From: JAMXLO01 sp963749575
GTDB lineage: Bacteria > Pseudomonadota > Alphaproteobacteria > Acetobacterales > Acetobacteraceae
Assembly (NCBI GenBank): GCA_963749575.1
Contig: CAVVNM010000020.1
Location: forward strand, 1 to 64,000
Direction: 5' to 3'
Length of the DNA: 64,000 bases
Shown here: piece by piece, positions 1-9,545 of the stretch
How positions within the stretch are numbered: the first letter of the stretch is position 1
Layout: each line of letters begins with the position of its first letter
Notes under the pieces: generated by a model
Told to the model about the DNA's origin: nothing
Database searches by the model: none
Seen by the model: only the letters and a program-made list of their open reading frames with translations
Position numbers and translations under genes: made by a program

Positions 1-1116
1 GTGCAGGGCGAGCTGATCGCCCGGGTGCTGAACCCGTTGAACTGGGGCGCGCTGGCGTCGACTGGCTATGGCCGTTCTGAACTGGCGGCCAAGCTTTATG
101 ACGAGATCCTGTTTAACGGCGCAACCTTCGCGGATCTCGATCGTGGTCATGGCCCGTTTATCAGCGCCGTGGCCACCGACCTTTCGACCGGAACCCGAGT
201 GCCCTTTAGCCAGAATGTCTTCGACGTTCTGTGCTCGGACCTCGACGCTGTGCCGCTCTCTCGCGCCGCGGCAGCGTCATCGGCCGTGCCCGTTGTACTC
301 TCGCCCGTGACGTTCAACAACTACGGTGGCACCTGCGGCTACCGCCTTCCGGCGTGGCTGCAGAAATTCGAGGATCCGGCCACGATGCCGCGGCCTGCCG
401 CACGCGTGGCCGCGTGGCTCGCGCAAATGCAAAGCTATAACGACAGTGTGAACCGCCCTTATGTGCATCTGGTCGACGGCGGCGTGTCCGACAACGTGGG
501 TCTTCGTGGGGTGATGGACCTGTTCCAGGCCTATCTTGCCTCGCGCCTGCTAGGCGAGCCGACGCCGCTGGATCATGTACACAGGATTGTCGTTTTCGTC
601 GTCAACTCGCAGCCCGATCCAAGCACCGACTGGGACAAATCAGAGAATCCTCCGGGTATCGTGACGACACTGCTGCAAGCAGCGGGTGTGCCGATCGACC
701 ACAATTCGGATGAGACGATCGAGGAGTTGAAGGACATCGCGGCAAATTGGGCGATGTTGCGGCGGATTCGAAATTCCCCCGCGTTCGTGGCGAAGAAAGA
801 CCCAACGTTGGACGCAGTCATAGACGCGCCGAACATCGACCTCCACGTGATCGCCGTGTCGTTCCGGCAGCTCAAGGATAAGGCAGAAGCCAAGTACCTC
901 GAGAATTTGCCGACATCGTTTGTGCTGCCCGACGATGCGGTCGATCGTCTGCGTGCTGCTGCGGGGAAGATTTTGACGACTTACCCGAATTCCAGCGACT
1001 CCAGCGGCTCCTCAAGGGCACCGGCGGAACGGCCGTCGTTGATCAGCCACGTGGAACGAATTGCACGGCCAGTGCCAGTGCAGGAGGTTGATCCAGAACA
1101 CGCGCTGCCATTGTGA
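1..1116 (+). CDS. Patatin-like phospholipase, C-terminal part (5' end outside window)
   Basis: The 371 residues resemble the C-terminal two thirds of a patatin-fold lipid acyl hydrolase. The catalytic-aspartate motif is visible as DGGVSDNVG (about residues 158-166), preceded by a stretch of the type 'AAAASSAVPVVLSP', which is typical of the region after the nucleophile serine. The GxSxG nucleophile motif and oxyanion loop are not present, so the gene most likely begins upstream of the window; the GTG at position 1 may be internal. The reaction would be hydrolysis of acyl esters from lipids through a Ser-Asp dyad. The last 40 residues are Ser/Pro-rich and look like a flexible tail. No neighbour suggests a specific pathway. 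Confidence 0.75.
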   Translation: MQGELIARVLNPLNWGALASTGYGRSELAAKLYDEILFNGATFADLDRGHGPFISAVATDLSTGTRVPFSQNVFDVLCSDLDAVPLSRAAAASSAVPVVLSPVTFNNYGGTCGYRLPAWLQKFEDPATMPRPAARVAAWLAQMQSYNDSVNRPYVHLVDGGVSDNVGLRGVMDLFQAYLASRLLGEPTPLDHVHRIVVFVVNSQPDPSTDWDKSENPPGIVTTLLQAAGVPIDHNSDETIEELKDIAANWAMLRRIRNSPAFVAKKDPTLDAVIDAPNIDLHVIAVSFRQLKDKAEAKYLENLPTSFVLPDDAVDRLRAAAGKILTTYPNSSDSSGSSRAPAERPSLISHVERIARPVPVQEVDPEHALPL

Positions 1117-1586
1117 TGCCGACCATATTCGCCTACCCAAAGGCCGGTGGCAGCCGGCACATAATCGAGCCTGAATTCCCACCCCGATGTATCAAAGTCG
1201 TTGACACGTGATCCAAGCATGTTGCAGCAACCCACCGCTCCTTGTCTCATGATTTTCTAAAATTTCGGCTGACTGTCGGAGTCTGAGCGGCAGCTTTCCA
1301 CCCACAGCGGTCCTGCGCCCTGAGGACAGACGACGATGGTTCCGCAACTGCTTGATCGCCTCCGCTGCCGTGACATCGTCGGCCACAGTTGCTCCCCTTC
1401 GTTCCAGAAACTCACGCCCGGTGAGAGGCCTTCACACCGCTGGCAGTGGACCTCACGGTCTACTTGCAAGAATCACGTGGCTGACGCCGAACAGCTTCAG
1501 CCGCAGGTCGAGATCGGGATTGCAGAGCCCACTGGAGCGCCAGTGCTCCGCCAATGGTCGAACAGCTTCACCGCTTCCGCGATCCG
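1117..1586. other. Intergenic stretch without a recognisable gene
   Basis: About 470 bases lie between the patatin stop and the end of the convergent phosphatase gene. Short open frames exist on both strands but none has a family resemblance, a convincing ribosome site or codon use like the neighbours. I see no clear terminator or repeat. Confidence 0.5.
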
Positions 1587-2414
1587 TCAGCGCGCCAGCA
1601 AGACCCCCCGCACCGCCTGCCAGCTGTCCCGATCCGGCGTACAGATCAGCCCGCCATCCGTCCGCAGCGGGGTGTATGGGCTGCCGTCCAACCGCGCGGA
1701 ATAGCCGCCGGCCTCCTGATGCAGCAGCCATCCGGGAGCGTGGTCCCATGGCATCAGCCGGTTGAAGAACAGGTAACGGCAGTGGCCGCCGGCGGCCATC
1801 CGGTATTCATGCGCGGCGCAGCGGTAATCCCAGCTCCCGCCGAGCCGCGGCAGATTGGCGCAGACCAGGCTGCGCTGCGGCTCCGGCAGGTAGCGCCACG
1901 ACACGTTGCCGGTCATCTGCTCCGCCGACACCGCCGCGGCTACCCGAAGCTCGGTCCGCCGACCATCCGCCGCCTCCGTCCACGCGCCTTCGCCACGAAC
2001 CGCCAGCGCCACATCGTCGCCGATCGGATCGTAAATGACCGCCGCCACCACCTCGCCCCGGACCACCACCGCCGCCATCACGCCGAACAACGGCAGGCCG
2101 GCGGCGAAGTTGGCCGTGCCGTCGATCGGATCGACCACGAACGCGAGGTCCGCGTCCGCCAGCAGCCCGAGCAGCGTCGGGTCGGCCGACGCCGCCTCCT
2201 CGCCGATCACGACCGACCCGGCGAACTGCCGCAGTATGCCGGCGGTGATCAGACGCTCGGCGGCCTCATCCGCCTCGGTGACCAGATCGAGCGGGCCGGT
2301 CTTCTGGCGAACGTCGCCTGCGCCCAGCCGGCGAAACCGCGGCAGGATCTCCGCCCGCGCCGCGGAACGCAGCAGCTCGACCAGAACCGCCAGCTCCGCC
2401 GCCCCGAAGCTCAT
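1587..2414 (-). CDS. Inositol monophosphatase family protein
   Basis: A 275-residue protein of the Mg-dependent, lithium-sensitive phosphatase family (inositol-1-phosphatase, histidinol-phosphatase or CysQ type). Metal-binding signatures are visible: GEEAA near residue 70, VDPIDGTANF near 90 (the DPIDGT motif) and PWDHAPGWLL near 225 (the WDxA motif). The start is fixed by ATGA overlap with the stop of hflX (ATG at 2414-2412, hflX TGA at 2413-2411), so the two are translationally coupled. In several alphaproteobacteria the phosphatase next to hfq-hflX or his genes acts on histidinol phosphate; the sequence alone does not settle the substrate. The length is normal and the frame intact. Confidence 0.88.
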   Translation of the reverse strand: MSFGAAELAVLVELLRSAARAEILPRFRRLGAGDVRQKTGPLDLVTEADEAAERLITAGILRQFAGSVVIGEEAASADPTLLGLLADADLAFVVDPIDGTANFAAGLPLFGVMAAVVVRGEVVAAVIYDPIGDDVALAVRGEGAWTEAADGRRTELRVAAAVSAEQMTGNVSWRYLPEPQRSLVCANLPRLGGSWDYRCAAHEYRMAAGGHCRYLFFNRLMPWDHAPGWLLHQEAGGYSARLDGSPYTPLRTDGGLICTPDRDSWQAVRGVLLAR

Positions 2415-3652
2415 TGGTGTTGTTCGAACCGTGCCCGATCCGCCGGCAGCAGACGCACCGTGACATGCACGGCGGCATCCGCGTCGTGGCGATCCACCAC
2501 CTCGCCATGCTGATACAGCCAGGCCAGCCGCGCTCCGTCCTGCGGCGGAATGTCGTAGTCGGCCAGTTCCATCCCCTCGGCGATCCGTGCGTCGATCGCC
2601 GCCCGCAGCGCCGGCAGCCCCTCGCCGGTGACCGCGGACACCGCCACCGCCCCGGCCCGCTCCGGCACCAACGCCACGCCGCCCATCAGGTCGGCCTTGT
2701 TCAGCACCTCGATGGTGCGTGACGGCCAATCCGCGTCCAGCGCCCCATCCGCCACCATGTCCTCCAGCACCGCCACCACATCGGCGCGCTGGGCGGCGCT
2801 GTCGGGATGCGCCGCGTCGCGCACGTGCAGGATCACATCGGCCTCCGCCACCTCCTCGAGCGTGGCGCGGAACGCTGCCACCAGTTCGTGCGGCAACTCG
2901 CTGATGAAGCCCACGGTGTCCGACAGGATGACGCGCCGCCCGGACGGCAGACGCAGCCCGCGCATGGTCGGATCGAGGGTTGCGAACAACTGATCGCGCG
3001 CGCTCACCTCCGCCCCGGTCAGCGCGTTGAACAGCGTTGATTTTCCGGCATTCGTGTAGCCGACCAATGCCACCACCGGAAACGGCACGCGGCGCCGCGC
3101 GAAGCGATGCAGGCCGCGGGTGCGGCGCACCTGCGTCAGGTCCTTCTTGAGCCGCACGATGCGCTCGCCGATCTGGCGGCGGTCGGCCTCGATCTGGGTC
3201 TCGCCGGGCCCGCCCAGGAAGCCGAAGCCGCCGCGCTGCCGCTCCAGATGGGTCCACGACCGCACCAGCCGCGAGCGCTGGTAGTCGAGATGCGCCAGTT
3301 CCACCTGCAGCGCACCCTCCCTGGTGGCGGCCCGCTCGCCGAAGATGTCGAGGATCAGCCCGGTGCGGTCGATCACCTTGCAGTGCCAGGCGCGCTCCAG
3401 GTTGCGCTGCTGCACCGGCGACAGCGCCGCGTCGATGATCACGACCGTAACCTCGTGCTCGGCGATCGCGCTGCCCTGCAACTCCACCTGCCCCTCGCCG
3501 AGCAGGGTCGCCGGGCGGCGGGCACGCAGCGGCAGGATCGCGGTATGCACCACAACCAGCCCGATCGATGCGGCCAATCCGACCGCCTCGGCCAGCCGGT
3601 GCTCGGCCGAACGGCGCTGCTCGCCATTGGGCTCACCGCGGCCCCACGGCAA
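2411..3652 (-). CDS. hflX: GTPase HflX
   Basis: HflX is a ribosome-associated GTPase that splits stalled 50S/70S ribosomes under stress. The N-terminal HflX domain (about 1-190) contains the family phrase GGFGFLGGPGETQIEADRR. The G domain follows, with P-loop GYTNAGKSTLFN near 200, the G3-type segment SDTVGFISELP near 245 and NKAD near 315. A C-terminal extension follows. The start is uncertain: the TTG at 3652 opens this frame, but the in-frame residues just upstream (AAVVLPW) also look like family sequence and no ATG is present there, so the true start may lie nearer the hfq stop. It lies 34 bases downstream of hfq, a common alphaproteobacterial pairing, and overlaps the phosphatase gene by four bases. 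Confidence 0.93.
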   Translation of the reverse strand: MPWGRGEPNGEQRRSAEHRLAEAVGLAASIGLVVVHTAILPLRARRPATLLGEGQVELQGSAIAEHEVTVVIIDAALSPVQQRNLERAWHCKVIDRTGLILDIFGERAATREGALQVELAHLDYQRSRLVRSWTHLERQRGGFGFLGGPGETQIEADRRQIGERIVRLKKDLTQVRRTRGLHRFARRRVPFPVVALVGYTNAGKSTLFNALTGAEVSARDQLFATLDPTMRGLRLPSGRRVILSDTVGFISELPHELVAAFRATLEEVAEADVILHVRDAAHPDSAAQRADVVAVLEDMVADGALDADWPSRTIEVLNKADLMGGVALVPERAGAVAVSAVTGEGLPALRAAIDARIAEGMELADYDIPPQDGARLAWLYQHGEVVDRHDADAAVHVTVRLLPADRARFEQHQ

Positions 3653-3686
3653 GACAACGGCGGCGCGGACCGGCTGGAGGCGGCCG

Positions 3687-3977
3687 TTACTCGCTTGCGG
3701 CAGCAGACATCTCCCGCGCCGGCGCAGTGGCGGCGCCTTCCGTCTTGGCCGCGTCGAACAACTGGATCGGCGCGCCCGGCATCACGGTGCTGATCGCGTG
3801 CTTGTACACCAGCTGGGTATGCCCGTCCCGACGCAGCAGCACGGAAAAGTTGTCAAACCAAGTGATTATGCCCTGGAGCTTGACCCCGTTCACCAGGAAC
3901 ACCGTCACGGGGGTCTTGTTCTTTCGCACATGGTTCAGGAACACGTCCTGAACGTTCTGCGCCTTCTCATTGGCCAC
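3687..3977 (-). CDS. hfq: RNA chaperone Hfq
   Basis: Hfq is the Sm-like hexameric chaperone that pairs small RNAs with mRNAs. I place the start at GTG 3977, because AGAAGGA lies about eight bases upstream and the resulting protein begins VANEKAQNVQDVFLN, as the family does; a longer ATG reading adds 22 atypical residues. The Sm1 motif contains VFLVNGVKLQGIITWFDNF and the Sm2 motif reads YKHAIST. The protein is 96 residues, with a short Ala/Glu-rich tail after the Sm core. It sits directly upstream of hflX on the same strand. Confidence 0.96.
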   Translation of the reverse strand: MANEKAQNVQDVFLNHVRKNKTPVTVFLVNGVKLQGIITWFDNFSVLLRRDGHTQLVYKHAISTVMPGAPIQLFDAAKTEGAATAPAREMSAAASE

Positions 3978-4052
3978 GGTGGTTGTCCTTCTTCTTGTCG
4001 GCTGTTGTTCTTGTTCAGGCCAGGGCGGTCGTGGCACGGCCACCCTGCAGCG

Positions 4053-4712
4053 TCACTTAGGCAGTAACCCTTCTTGCGCAAGCGCACGCAGCCGTGCGGC
4101 AAAGTCGAGCGCGTCAGGGAAATGGAGATCGGGGCGAGCCCGGTCAATCCCACCATCGTGTGAAGCGTCGCCGACCAGCACCGCGGTGACCCCCGCCGCC
4201 CGCGCCGCCGCCATATCCAGCGCGGTGTCGCCGAGATACCAGACCGAGCGGTCGGCCGCCCGTTCCAGTCGGTCGAGCGCCAGCAGGATCGGCGCGGGAT
4301 CCGGCTTGTCGGCCGACGCGTCGCCGGCGCCGACCACCGCACCGAAATGCCCCGCCCAGCCGAGATGCGTCACCTCGGCGCGCAGGAATTTTCCCGCCTT
4401 GTTCGACACCACCCCCTGCGGCCACGCCGCTCCCGCTGCCAGCGCCTCGGGCGCGCCGGGCATCGGCATGACATGGTGCAGGTGCTGCGCCTCCAGCGTG
4501 GCGTAGAAGATGTCGCGGGCGCGCTCCCATTCGGCGCCGAACATCGCCGGGAAACTGTCGCGCAGCGAGACGCGGACGCGGGCGCGCGTGTCGGCCGCGC
4601 TCCAGTGCGGCATCGCGAACGCGTCGAACACCGCGTTGAGCGCCGCGGCGATGCCGGCCCAGCCGTCCACCAGCGTGTTGTCCCAGTCATACAACAGGAT
4701 CGCCGGCCGCAT
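4053..4712 (-). CDS. HAD-superfamily hydrolase (phosphoglycolate-phosphatase-like)
   Basis: A 219-residue haloacid-dehalogenase-type phosphatase. Motif I is DWDNTLVD at residues 9-16, with the nucleophile Asp first. A helical cap follows. Motif II is around VVSNK (about 100), motif III lysine is in DKPDPAP (about 137), and motif IV is GDTALDMAAA (about 160). This resembles Gph/GmhB-like enzymes acting on small phosphorylated metabolites; the exact substrate cannot be told. It ends 75 bases upstream of hfq and starts seven bases after the methyltransferase stop, so the three may be co-transcribed. Confidence 0.85.
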   Translation of the reverse strand: MRPAILLYDWDNTLVDGWAGIAAALNAVFDAFAMPHWSAADTRARVRVSLRDSFPAMFGAEWERARDIFYATLEAQHLHHVMPMPGAPEALAAGAAWPQGVVSNKAGKFLRAEVTHLGWAGHFGAVVGAGDASADKPDPAPILLALDRLERAADRSVWYLGDTALDMAAARAAGVTAVLVGDASHDGGIDRARPDLHFPDALDFAARLRALAQEGLLPK

Positions 4713-4718
4713 CGTCGG

Positions 4719-5976
4719 TCACGCGTCCGCCGGCGGCGCCCACGGATACACCGCGATCGCCAAGCCGAGTGGCCGGTCGTCCGGCGCGTCGCGCACCGCG
4801 CGCGGCGAGACCGGTTCCGGTGTATGCAGGATCACGGCGTTCTCCACCGGTTCGGCGAGCGTCGTCTCGGCCACCAGCTCGGTGCCGCGCACCGACGGCG
4901 CCAAAATCTGGCCGCCCACCTCGATCCGGCACGCCTCGGCGAAGCCGTCGCGCACCTGGTTGAGGAACGGCACCGCGATGCGCAGCCGCAGCGGATACAC
5001 GCCCGGCAGCACGCCGTGCCACACGATCGGGCTTTGCCGCGTCCAGCGGAACCGAAACCCGCCGGTCTGCTCCAGGCTATGCCAGGCCTCCGCCTGCGCC
5101 ACCCGCACCGCCGCCCGCGACGTGGCCTCCAGCGGCGCGTCCAGCCGCAGCGAGGCGTACGGCGCGCCGATCACCGCCAGGATCGCGCGCGAGGTCGCGG
5201 TGGCGTCCGCCGGCCCGAACCCGTGCAGCCAGTCGCCGCAATGGAACGCCAGCCCGCAGTCGGCGGCCAGTCGCGCGAATGCATCGGCGGTGAAGATCGA
5301 GGCGTGGCCGTTGCGCGGCGCGATATACCACCAGTTGCCGCGGATGGTCTCGATCTCGGCCGGCTGCAGCGGCTGAGAGAACACGATGCAGCCGCCGGGG
5401 GCGAGCAACGTGGCCATGTCCTCGAGGCAGGCGCGCGGCGAGACGGTGTGCTCGATCACCTCGAAGCAGGTGATCAGGCTGAACCTCCGGTCCGGGCGCG
5501 CGGGGCTGGAGAACGGGTCGTAGTTGGTGATGTTCGCGAACCCGTGCGCGGCCATCCGCTCGGCGAAGGCGCCCGAGCCGGAGCCGTAGTCCAGCATGTC
5601 GATGTCGCGCCAGGCGCCGAGACGCTCGGCCAGCATGGCGGCGACGTTGCCGGGGCGGATGTCGGCGTATTCCGCAGTCGATGCGCGGGTAGTCGGCGTT
5701 GTAGACGTAGGCGGCGAACTCCGCCGGCGTCCAGTCGTCGAAGAAGTCGGTGAAGATGAAGCCGCAGTCCTGGCAGCGTCGGTAGTCCACGGCGATGCCG
5801 GCGAAGCCGAACGCGAACGGGTTGGTGGGCGAGCAGTATTTGTAGAAGTCGAGGCTGTCGAACGGCGCCGCGAACCCGCCGCACAGCTTGCACGGCTGCC
5901 CCTGGTGCAGGACTGTGCGTGCGTCGATCCCCAGGGTGCGGGTGATCATGTCGAGGTAGGGGCGCGAGGGTGGCAT
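4719..5976 (-). CDS. Class I SAM-dependent methyltransferase with Cys-rich N-terminus (frameshifted)
   Basis: Two overlapping frames together encode one protein of roughly 418 residues. The first (from ATG 5976) has a Cys cluster, CKLCGG then CQDCGF, as in sugar and C-methyltransferases with an N-terminal zinc-ribbon-like segment. After a one-base shift near 5672 (the frame runs ...NADYPRID, then EYADIRPGNVAAM) the second frame has the SAM-binding motif LDYGSGSGAFAERM and an ICFEVIEH-like motif (TCFEVIEHT). A C-terminal domain of about 130 residues follows that I do not recognise. The substrate may be a glycan or nucleotide sugar, given the glycan genes that start 200 bases away, but that is inference. 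Confidence 0.75.
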
Positions 5977-6179
5977 CAGGCGGCGTGTCCTGTTGTGCCG
6001 ATTGGCTGTTCGCGAATATTGGGTAAACGCTTCAGATGGGGTATATCACAAAACATTGCGCGCGGCCCACGATGTTCCTTGAGGCGCCATCGGCGAGTGG
6101 CAGGTGCACGTGTCGAGTTCGCGGTTAAGAACGCCTGACGGGGCAATGCCGCTCGGGCGCAAGTGAAAGGCGAGCCGTT

Positions 6180-7342
6180 ATGCTGGTCGGGCATGTCGAC
6201 CGATTGGAGTTGGACTACATCGGCGGCTGGACCGCGGACACGGACACGCCAGATTTGGTTGAGGAAGTCATTATATATGTGGACGGCAAGCGCGCCGCGC
6301 ACGTCCGGTGTGACCGCCTGCGACCGGACCTTCGGGACCGGGGGGATACGGCCAGGGCCAGCATGGATTTGCTTGGACCGTTTCGCCGCTCATCCCGCCT
6401 CACCTGCTAGACAGGATCACAGTTCGGTTTGCCCGGACCGGCATCATTGTCCCACACGGTGACATAACGCCAGCGGGTAGCGTCGGTCTGAAGGCGATCC
6501 TGGTGACCGCAGCCGGGCGTTCGGGGACAACCCTGATGATGCACCGCCTTTCGCGCTCGCTGCAGGTCTGCGTGGCAGAAACCCACCCGTTCGAGGTGCG
6601 GCTCATCTCCTATTGGTCAACTGCGGTTACAACCTTGACAGCACCGGCTGACCACGAGCGTTCGATGCATCCTGACAAGCTGGAAGGCGACGGTTTGAAG
6701 GTTGGGGCAAACCCGTTCTCTCATGAGAGCTACGCTGGTGTATTTCGGAGGAGAGCGCTGGGCACAGAGGACTTCGCTACATACATTCAACAGCAGCTCG
6801 ACGATATGGCACGGACGGCAATCCGAGAATACTACCTGCGGATCAGAGATGACCAAGGGAAGGGGCAGACCATTTTCTTCGCGGAGAAGAACAACAATTT
6901 GGACCGTCGGCCCAGAGCATTTGCACGGCGGCTATTTCCGAACCTCCGCGAGATCGTGCTGGTCAGGGACCCACGTGATCTGCTTTGCTCACAGGTCGCC
7001 TACTTTGGACACACTCCAGATCACGTCATGCACCAGCTGACCTACGCCACCGACCAGCTCATGCGCATAAAGCGAGAAGAGGGTGACCAGACACTGATTG
7101 TAAAGTATGAGGACCTGATCATGGATTGGGAGGCCGTTAACGATCGGGTCGCGGACTACCTCGGGACCAAGCGAGGGCATGCTATCAGCCTAGCGGAGGA
7201 ACAGGCTGGATTTGGCAGTCATGGAACGAGCAATTCGCCAACGGCGTCGATCGGGCGTTGGAGATGCCAGTTGTCCGAAGAGCAACGTTCATGGTGCACC
7301 TCGACCTGGGATACGTTTCTCGCGGAGTTCGGCTATAACTGA
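6180..7342 (+). CDS. Sulfotransferase with N-terminal beta-rich accessory domain (frameshifted at a G run)
   Basis: The N-terminal frame (ATG 6180) reads like a small domain seen in glycan-modifying enzymes (GGWTAD, VDGKRAAHVRCDRLRPDLRD). Within a run of six G at 6340-6345 the frame shifts by one, and the continuation GYGQGQHGFAWTV completes that domain. The catalytic part then follows: a PAPS 5'-phosphosulfate loop VTAAGRSGTTLMM, a 3'-phosphate motif VLVRDPRDLLCS and a later VKYEDLI. The enzyme would transfer sulfate from PAPS to a sugar hydroxyl. It opens a plus-strand run of glycan genes. The ribosome site GAAAGGCG precedes the ATG. Confidence 0.78.
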
Positions 7343-7432
7343 CGCTAACGGATACCACCGCGAGCAGCGTCCGGGTGTACCGGCCTAACGATGGGTTTTT
7401 GTACTTTGCCGAAGTGGGGTAAAATGCCCACG

Positions 7433-8355
7433 ATGAAAATGAGTGCGGCAGCGGCAATGGCCGCAATGGTGATTTCCGTTCATCCGGCACACGCGGTAGA
7501 GGTCTGGCTCGCCGGGGGGGTGATCCATTTGCCGCGGCAACCAATCTGTCGAATTTCCTGGCGCTATTCGAACCCGACGAACCGTGGACGACAGCGGCGA
7601 GCAAGGTTCGCGTCCTACAGGTCACGACACAGTTTGTCGTCAGGGCCAGCGACGCCGACCTTGTGAAGACCTTCGAGGGGTTAAGAGCGCGCAACATCTC
7701 ACTGTCTGTCGAGGTCGGATTACTTTATGGTGGCGGGCACTGCGGCTACCACGTCGAAGGATACGCCGCACGACATACCGCGCGCCTGTTGGCGACCCGT
7801 ATCAAAAAACTTGGAGGCACACTTGCCTATGCCGTAATGGACGAACCTTTGTGGTTTGGCCGGCATGCCAATGGACCAACGACCTGCCATGCTGAAATTC
7901 CTGAAATCGTCAGTGAGATAGCCGAAGGGGCTGCAGAAATTCACGCCGTTTTCCCTGCGGCGAAGATCGGGGATATCGAACCGATCGGAGTGCCGAGTCC
8001 AGCGACTTGGACGCTGGAAATCGGCCAGTTCGCGGCCGCGTATCGCGCGACCGTGGGTACTCCATTCGCCTTCATTCGAGCCGACATACAATGGTCACAG
8101 CAGTGGCGACCGCAATTGCGGACTGTGGCAGCGGACGCACGCGCCATGGGAGTCCCATTCGGGGCCATCGTCGATTTAGATCGACCTGGGACAAGCGACA
8201 CGGAATGGACGGAGCATGCTGAGGCGCGGCTGACCGATGTCCGTGCCATTCTGGGTCATTACCCCGATCAATTGGTTTTCCAAAGTTGGCAGGTCCATCC
8301 AACGCGTTTTCTGCCGGAGAGTGAGCCAGGTACCCTAACGAATTCTGCTGAATAA
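7433..8355 (+). CDS. Exported protein of unknown function (frameshifted at a G run)
   Basis: I do not recognise this protein. It starts with a clear signal peptide (MKMSAAAAMAAMVISVHPAHA, cleavage after AHA). A run of seven G at 7514-7520 breaks the frame; the next frame continues sensibly as GDPFAAATNLSNFLALF and runs to TAA at 8355, giving about 307 residues. Alternating hydrophobic strands with conserved-looking acidic positions (VMDEPLW, FIRADIQW, GAIVDLDRPG) suggest a TIM-barrel, glycoside-hydrolase-like fold, but this is a fold guess. It sits between a sulfotransferase and a GT90 glycosyltransferase, so a periplasmic role in glycan processing is plausible. An alternative start is ATG 7424. 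Confidence 0.6.
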
Positions 8356-8364
8356 GGCCGTGCC

Positions 8365-9351
8365 GTGAGCTACAATCTTGCAGCGGTAGGAAGCGCGATC
8401 GCGCAGCGCCGGCTCGACACTGCGTGGGAGGGGCAAGGCGCCTGCCGGCTCCGCGCCGTCGAGGCGGCCCTGTTTCCGCCGTCCGTGGTCCAGTGGCAGA
8501 TCGAACGGCCTGACCTGTCCCACATAGTGATGGACGCGACGTTGCTGACGAGCCCGCGTCTGCCGTTTTTTGGTATGCGCGCCGCAGCCGTGCTGCCGAT
8601 ACTTGAAGCGGCGCACCAGGCCGACCGGCTGCCATCCACCTCTGTCGCAATTAATCTGGACGACGGACCAGCCACCCGGGGAATTGCATTCTGTTCGCAC
8701 AACCCGTCTGATTTGCTGATTCCAGATCCGGTGTTTATTCACCGAGCCGGCTATAAGCAGGTGCGCGAATACTGGACCAGTGTACCGGTACCTTGGCATC
8801 GGCGACTTCCAGTCGTCTTTTGGCGCGGCGGCACGACCGGGAGGTGGCCGGACCGCGACTGGCGCAAACTGCCGCGGATCGTGCTGTGCGAGATGGTCCG
8901 GACCATGCCGTTGTTCGATGTGGGGATATCCCACTTTGCACAACTGCCAGACGGGGCGGAGGAAGAAATCACCGGGCGTGGCCTGCGCCGAGCTTACATC
9001 GGCGAAGGTTCCTTTAACTTCTATCGTTACCATATAGATATAGATGGCAATACGAACAGCTGGCCGGGATTGTTCATCAAGCTGCTGTCGGGCGGCGTAG
9101 TGCTCAAGGTCGCCTCGCCTCACGGTTTCCGCCAGTGGTATTATGATCGGTTAGTTCCGTGGGAACACTACGTTCCGGTCGAAGCAGATATGTCGGACCT
9201 GATAGAAAAGGCCGAATGGCTGTTGGCAAACGAGGCCAAGGCGATCGATATCGGGACGAGGGGGTATCAGTTGGCCAATGCCATGACGTATGAGGCGGAG
9301 ATCGCCCTTGCCGGCACAACCATCTCGCGCGCTCTCGCAGCGGGCGCATAA
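8365..9351 (+). CDS. Glycosyltransferase family 90 (CAP10-like)
   Basis: A 328-residue protein with the CAP10/GT90 pattern known from capsule and LPS xylosyl- or glucosyltransferases. The segment FWRGGTTGRW (about 152-161) is followed by IDIDGNTNSWPG (about 226-237), KLLSGGVVLKV and WYYDRLVPWEHYVPV with a trailing D. The GTG start at 8365 lies ten bases after the stop of the exported protein, with AAGG upstream. It probably adds a sugar to the same surface glycan that the flanking genes modify. There are no membrane segments, so it would act in the cytoplasm or at the inner-membrane face. Confidence 0.85.
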   Translation: MSYNLAAVGSAIAQRRLDTAWEGQGACRLRAVEAALFPPSVVQWQIERPDLSHIVMDATLLTSPRLPFFGMRAAAVLPILEAAHQADRLPSTSVAINLDDGPATRGIAFCSHNPSDLLIPDPVFIHRAGYKQVREYWTSVPVPWHRRLPVVFWRGGTTGRWPDRDWRKLPRIVLCEMVRTMPLFDVGISHFAQLPDGAEEEITGRGLRRAYIGEGSFNFYRYHIDIDGNTNSWPGLFIKLLSGGVVLKVASPHGFRQWYYDRLVPWEHYVPVEADMSDLIEKAEWLLANEAKAIDIGTRGYQLANAMTYEAEIALAGTTISRALAAGA

Positions 9352-9352
9352 G

Positions 9353-9507
9353 ATGGAGTCCCGCCTTTACGATCCAGACGAGATGCTAGCGATGCCTTCC
9401 CAGGCAGAATTTGTTGATGGCAAGGAGGTCGTATTCAATCCCTGGTCGATCTTGAACATGAACCTCGCCGGTTCTTTCCCTTCTACATTGAAGCCAAGAA
9501 GCCGTGA
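9353..9507 (+). CDS. Possible small ORF between glycan genes
   Basis: ATG 9353 is two bases after the GT90 stop. The frame encodes MESRLYDPDEMLAMPSQAEF and onward for about 40 residues. If one base is missing near 9472, it continues RFFPFYIEAKKP to TGA 9505-9507, giving about 51 residues; without the shift it runs to 9541. I do not recognise a family. It could be a small coupled protein or the remnant of a lost gene. Support is only its position and ordinary codon use. Confidence 0.35.
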
Positions 9508-9545
9508 CGTGTCTGGCCGACGGCGCACACGGGACAGGTAGCGAT

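Noticed and set aside
6180..7342. Programmed frameshifting at the G6 run
   Set aside because: Many unrelated genes in the window show similar shifts in G/C runs without a slippery heptamer or obvious downstream structure, so errors are the simpler explanation.
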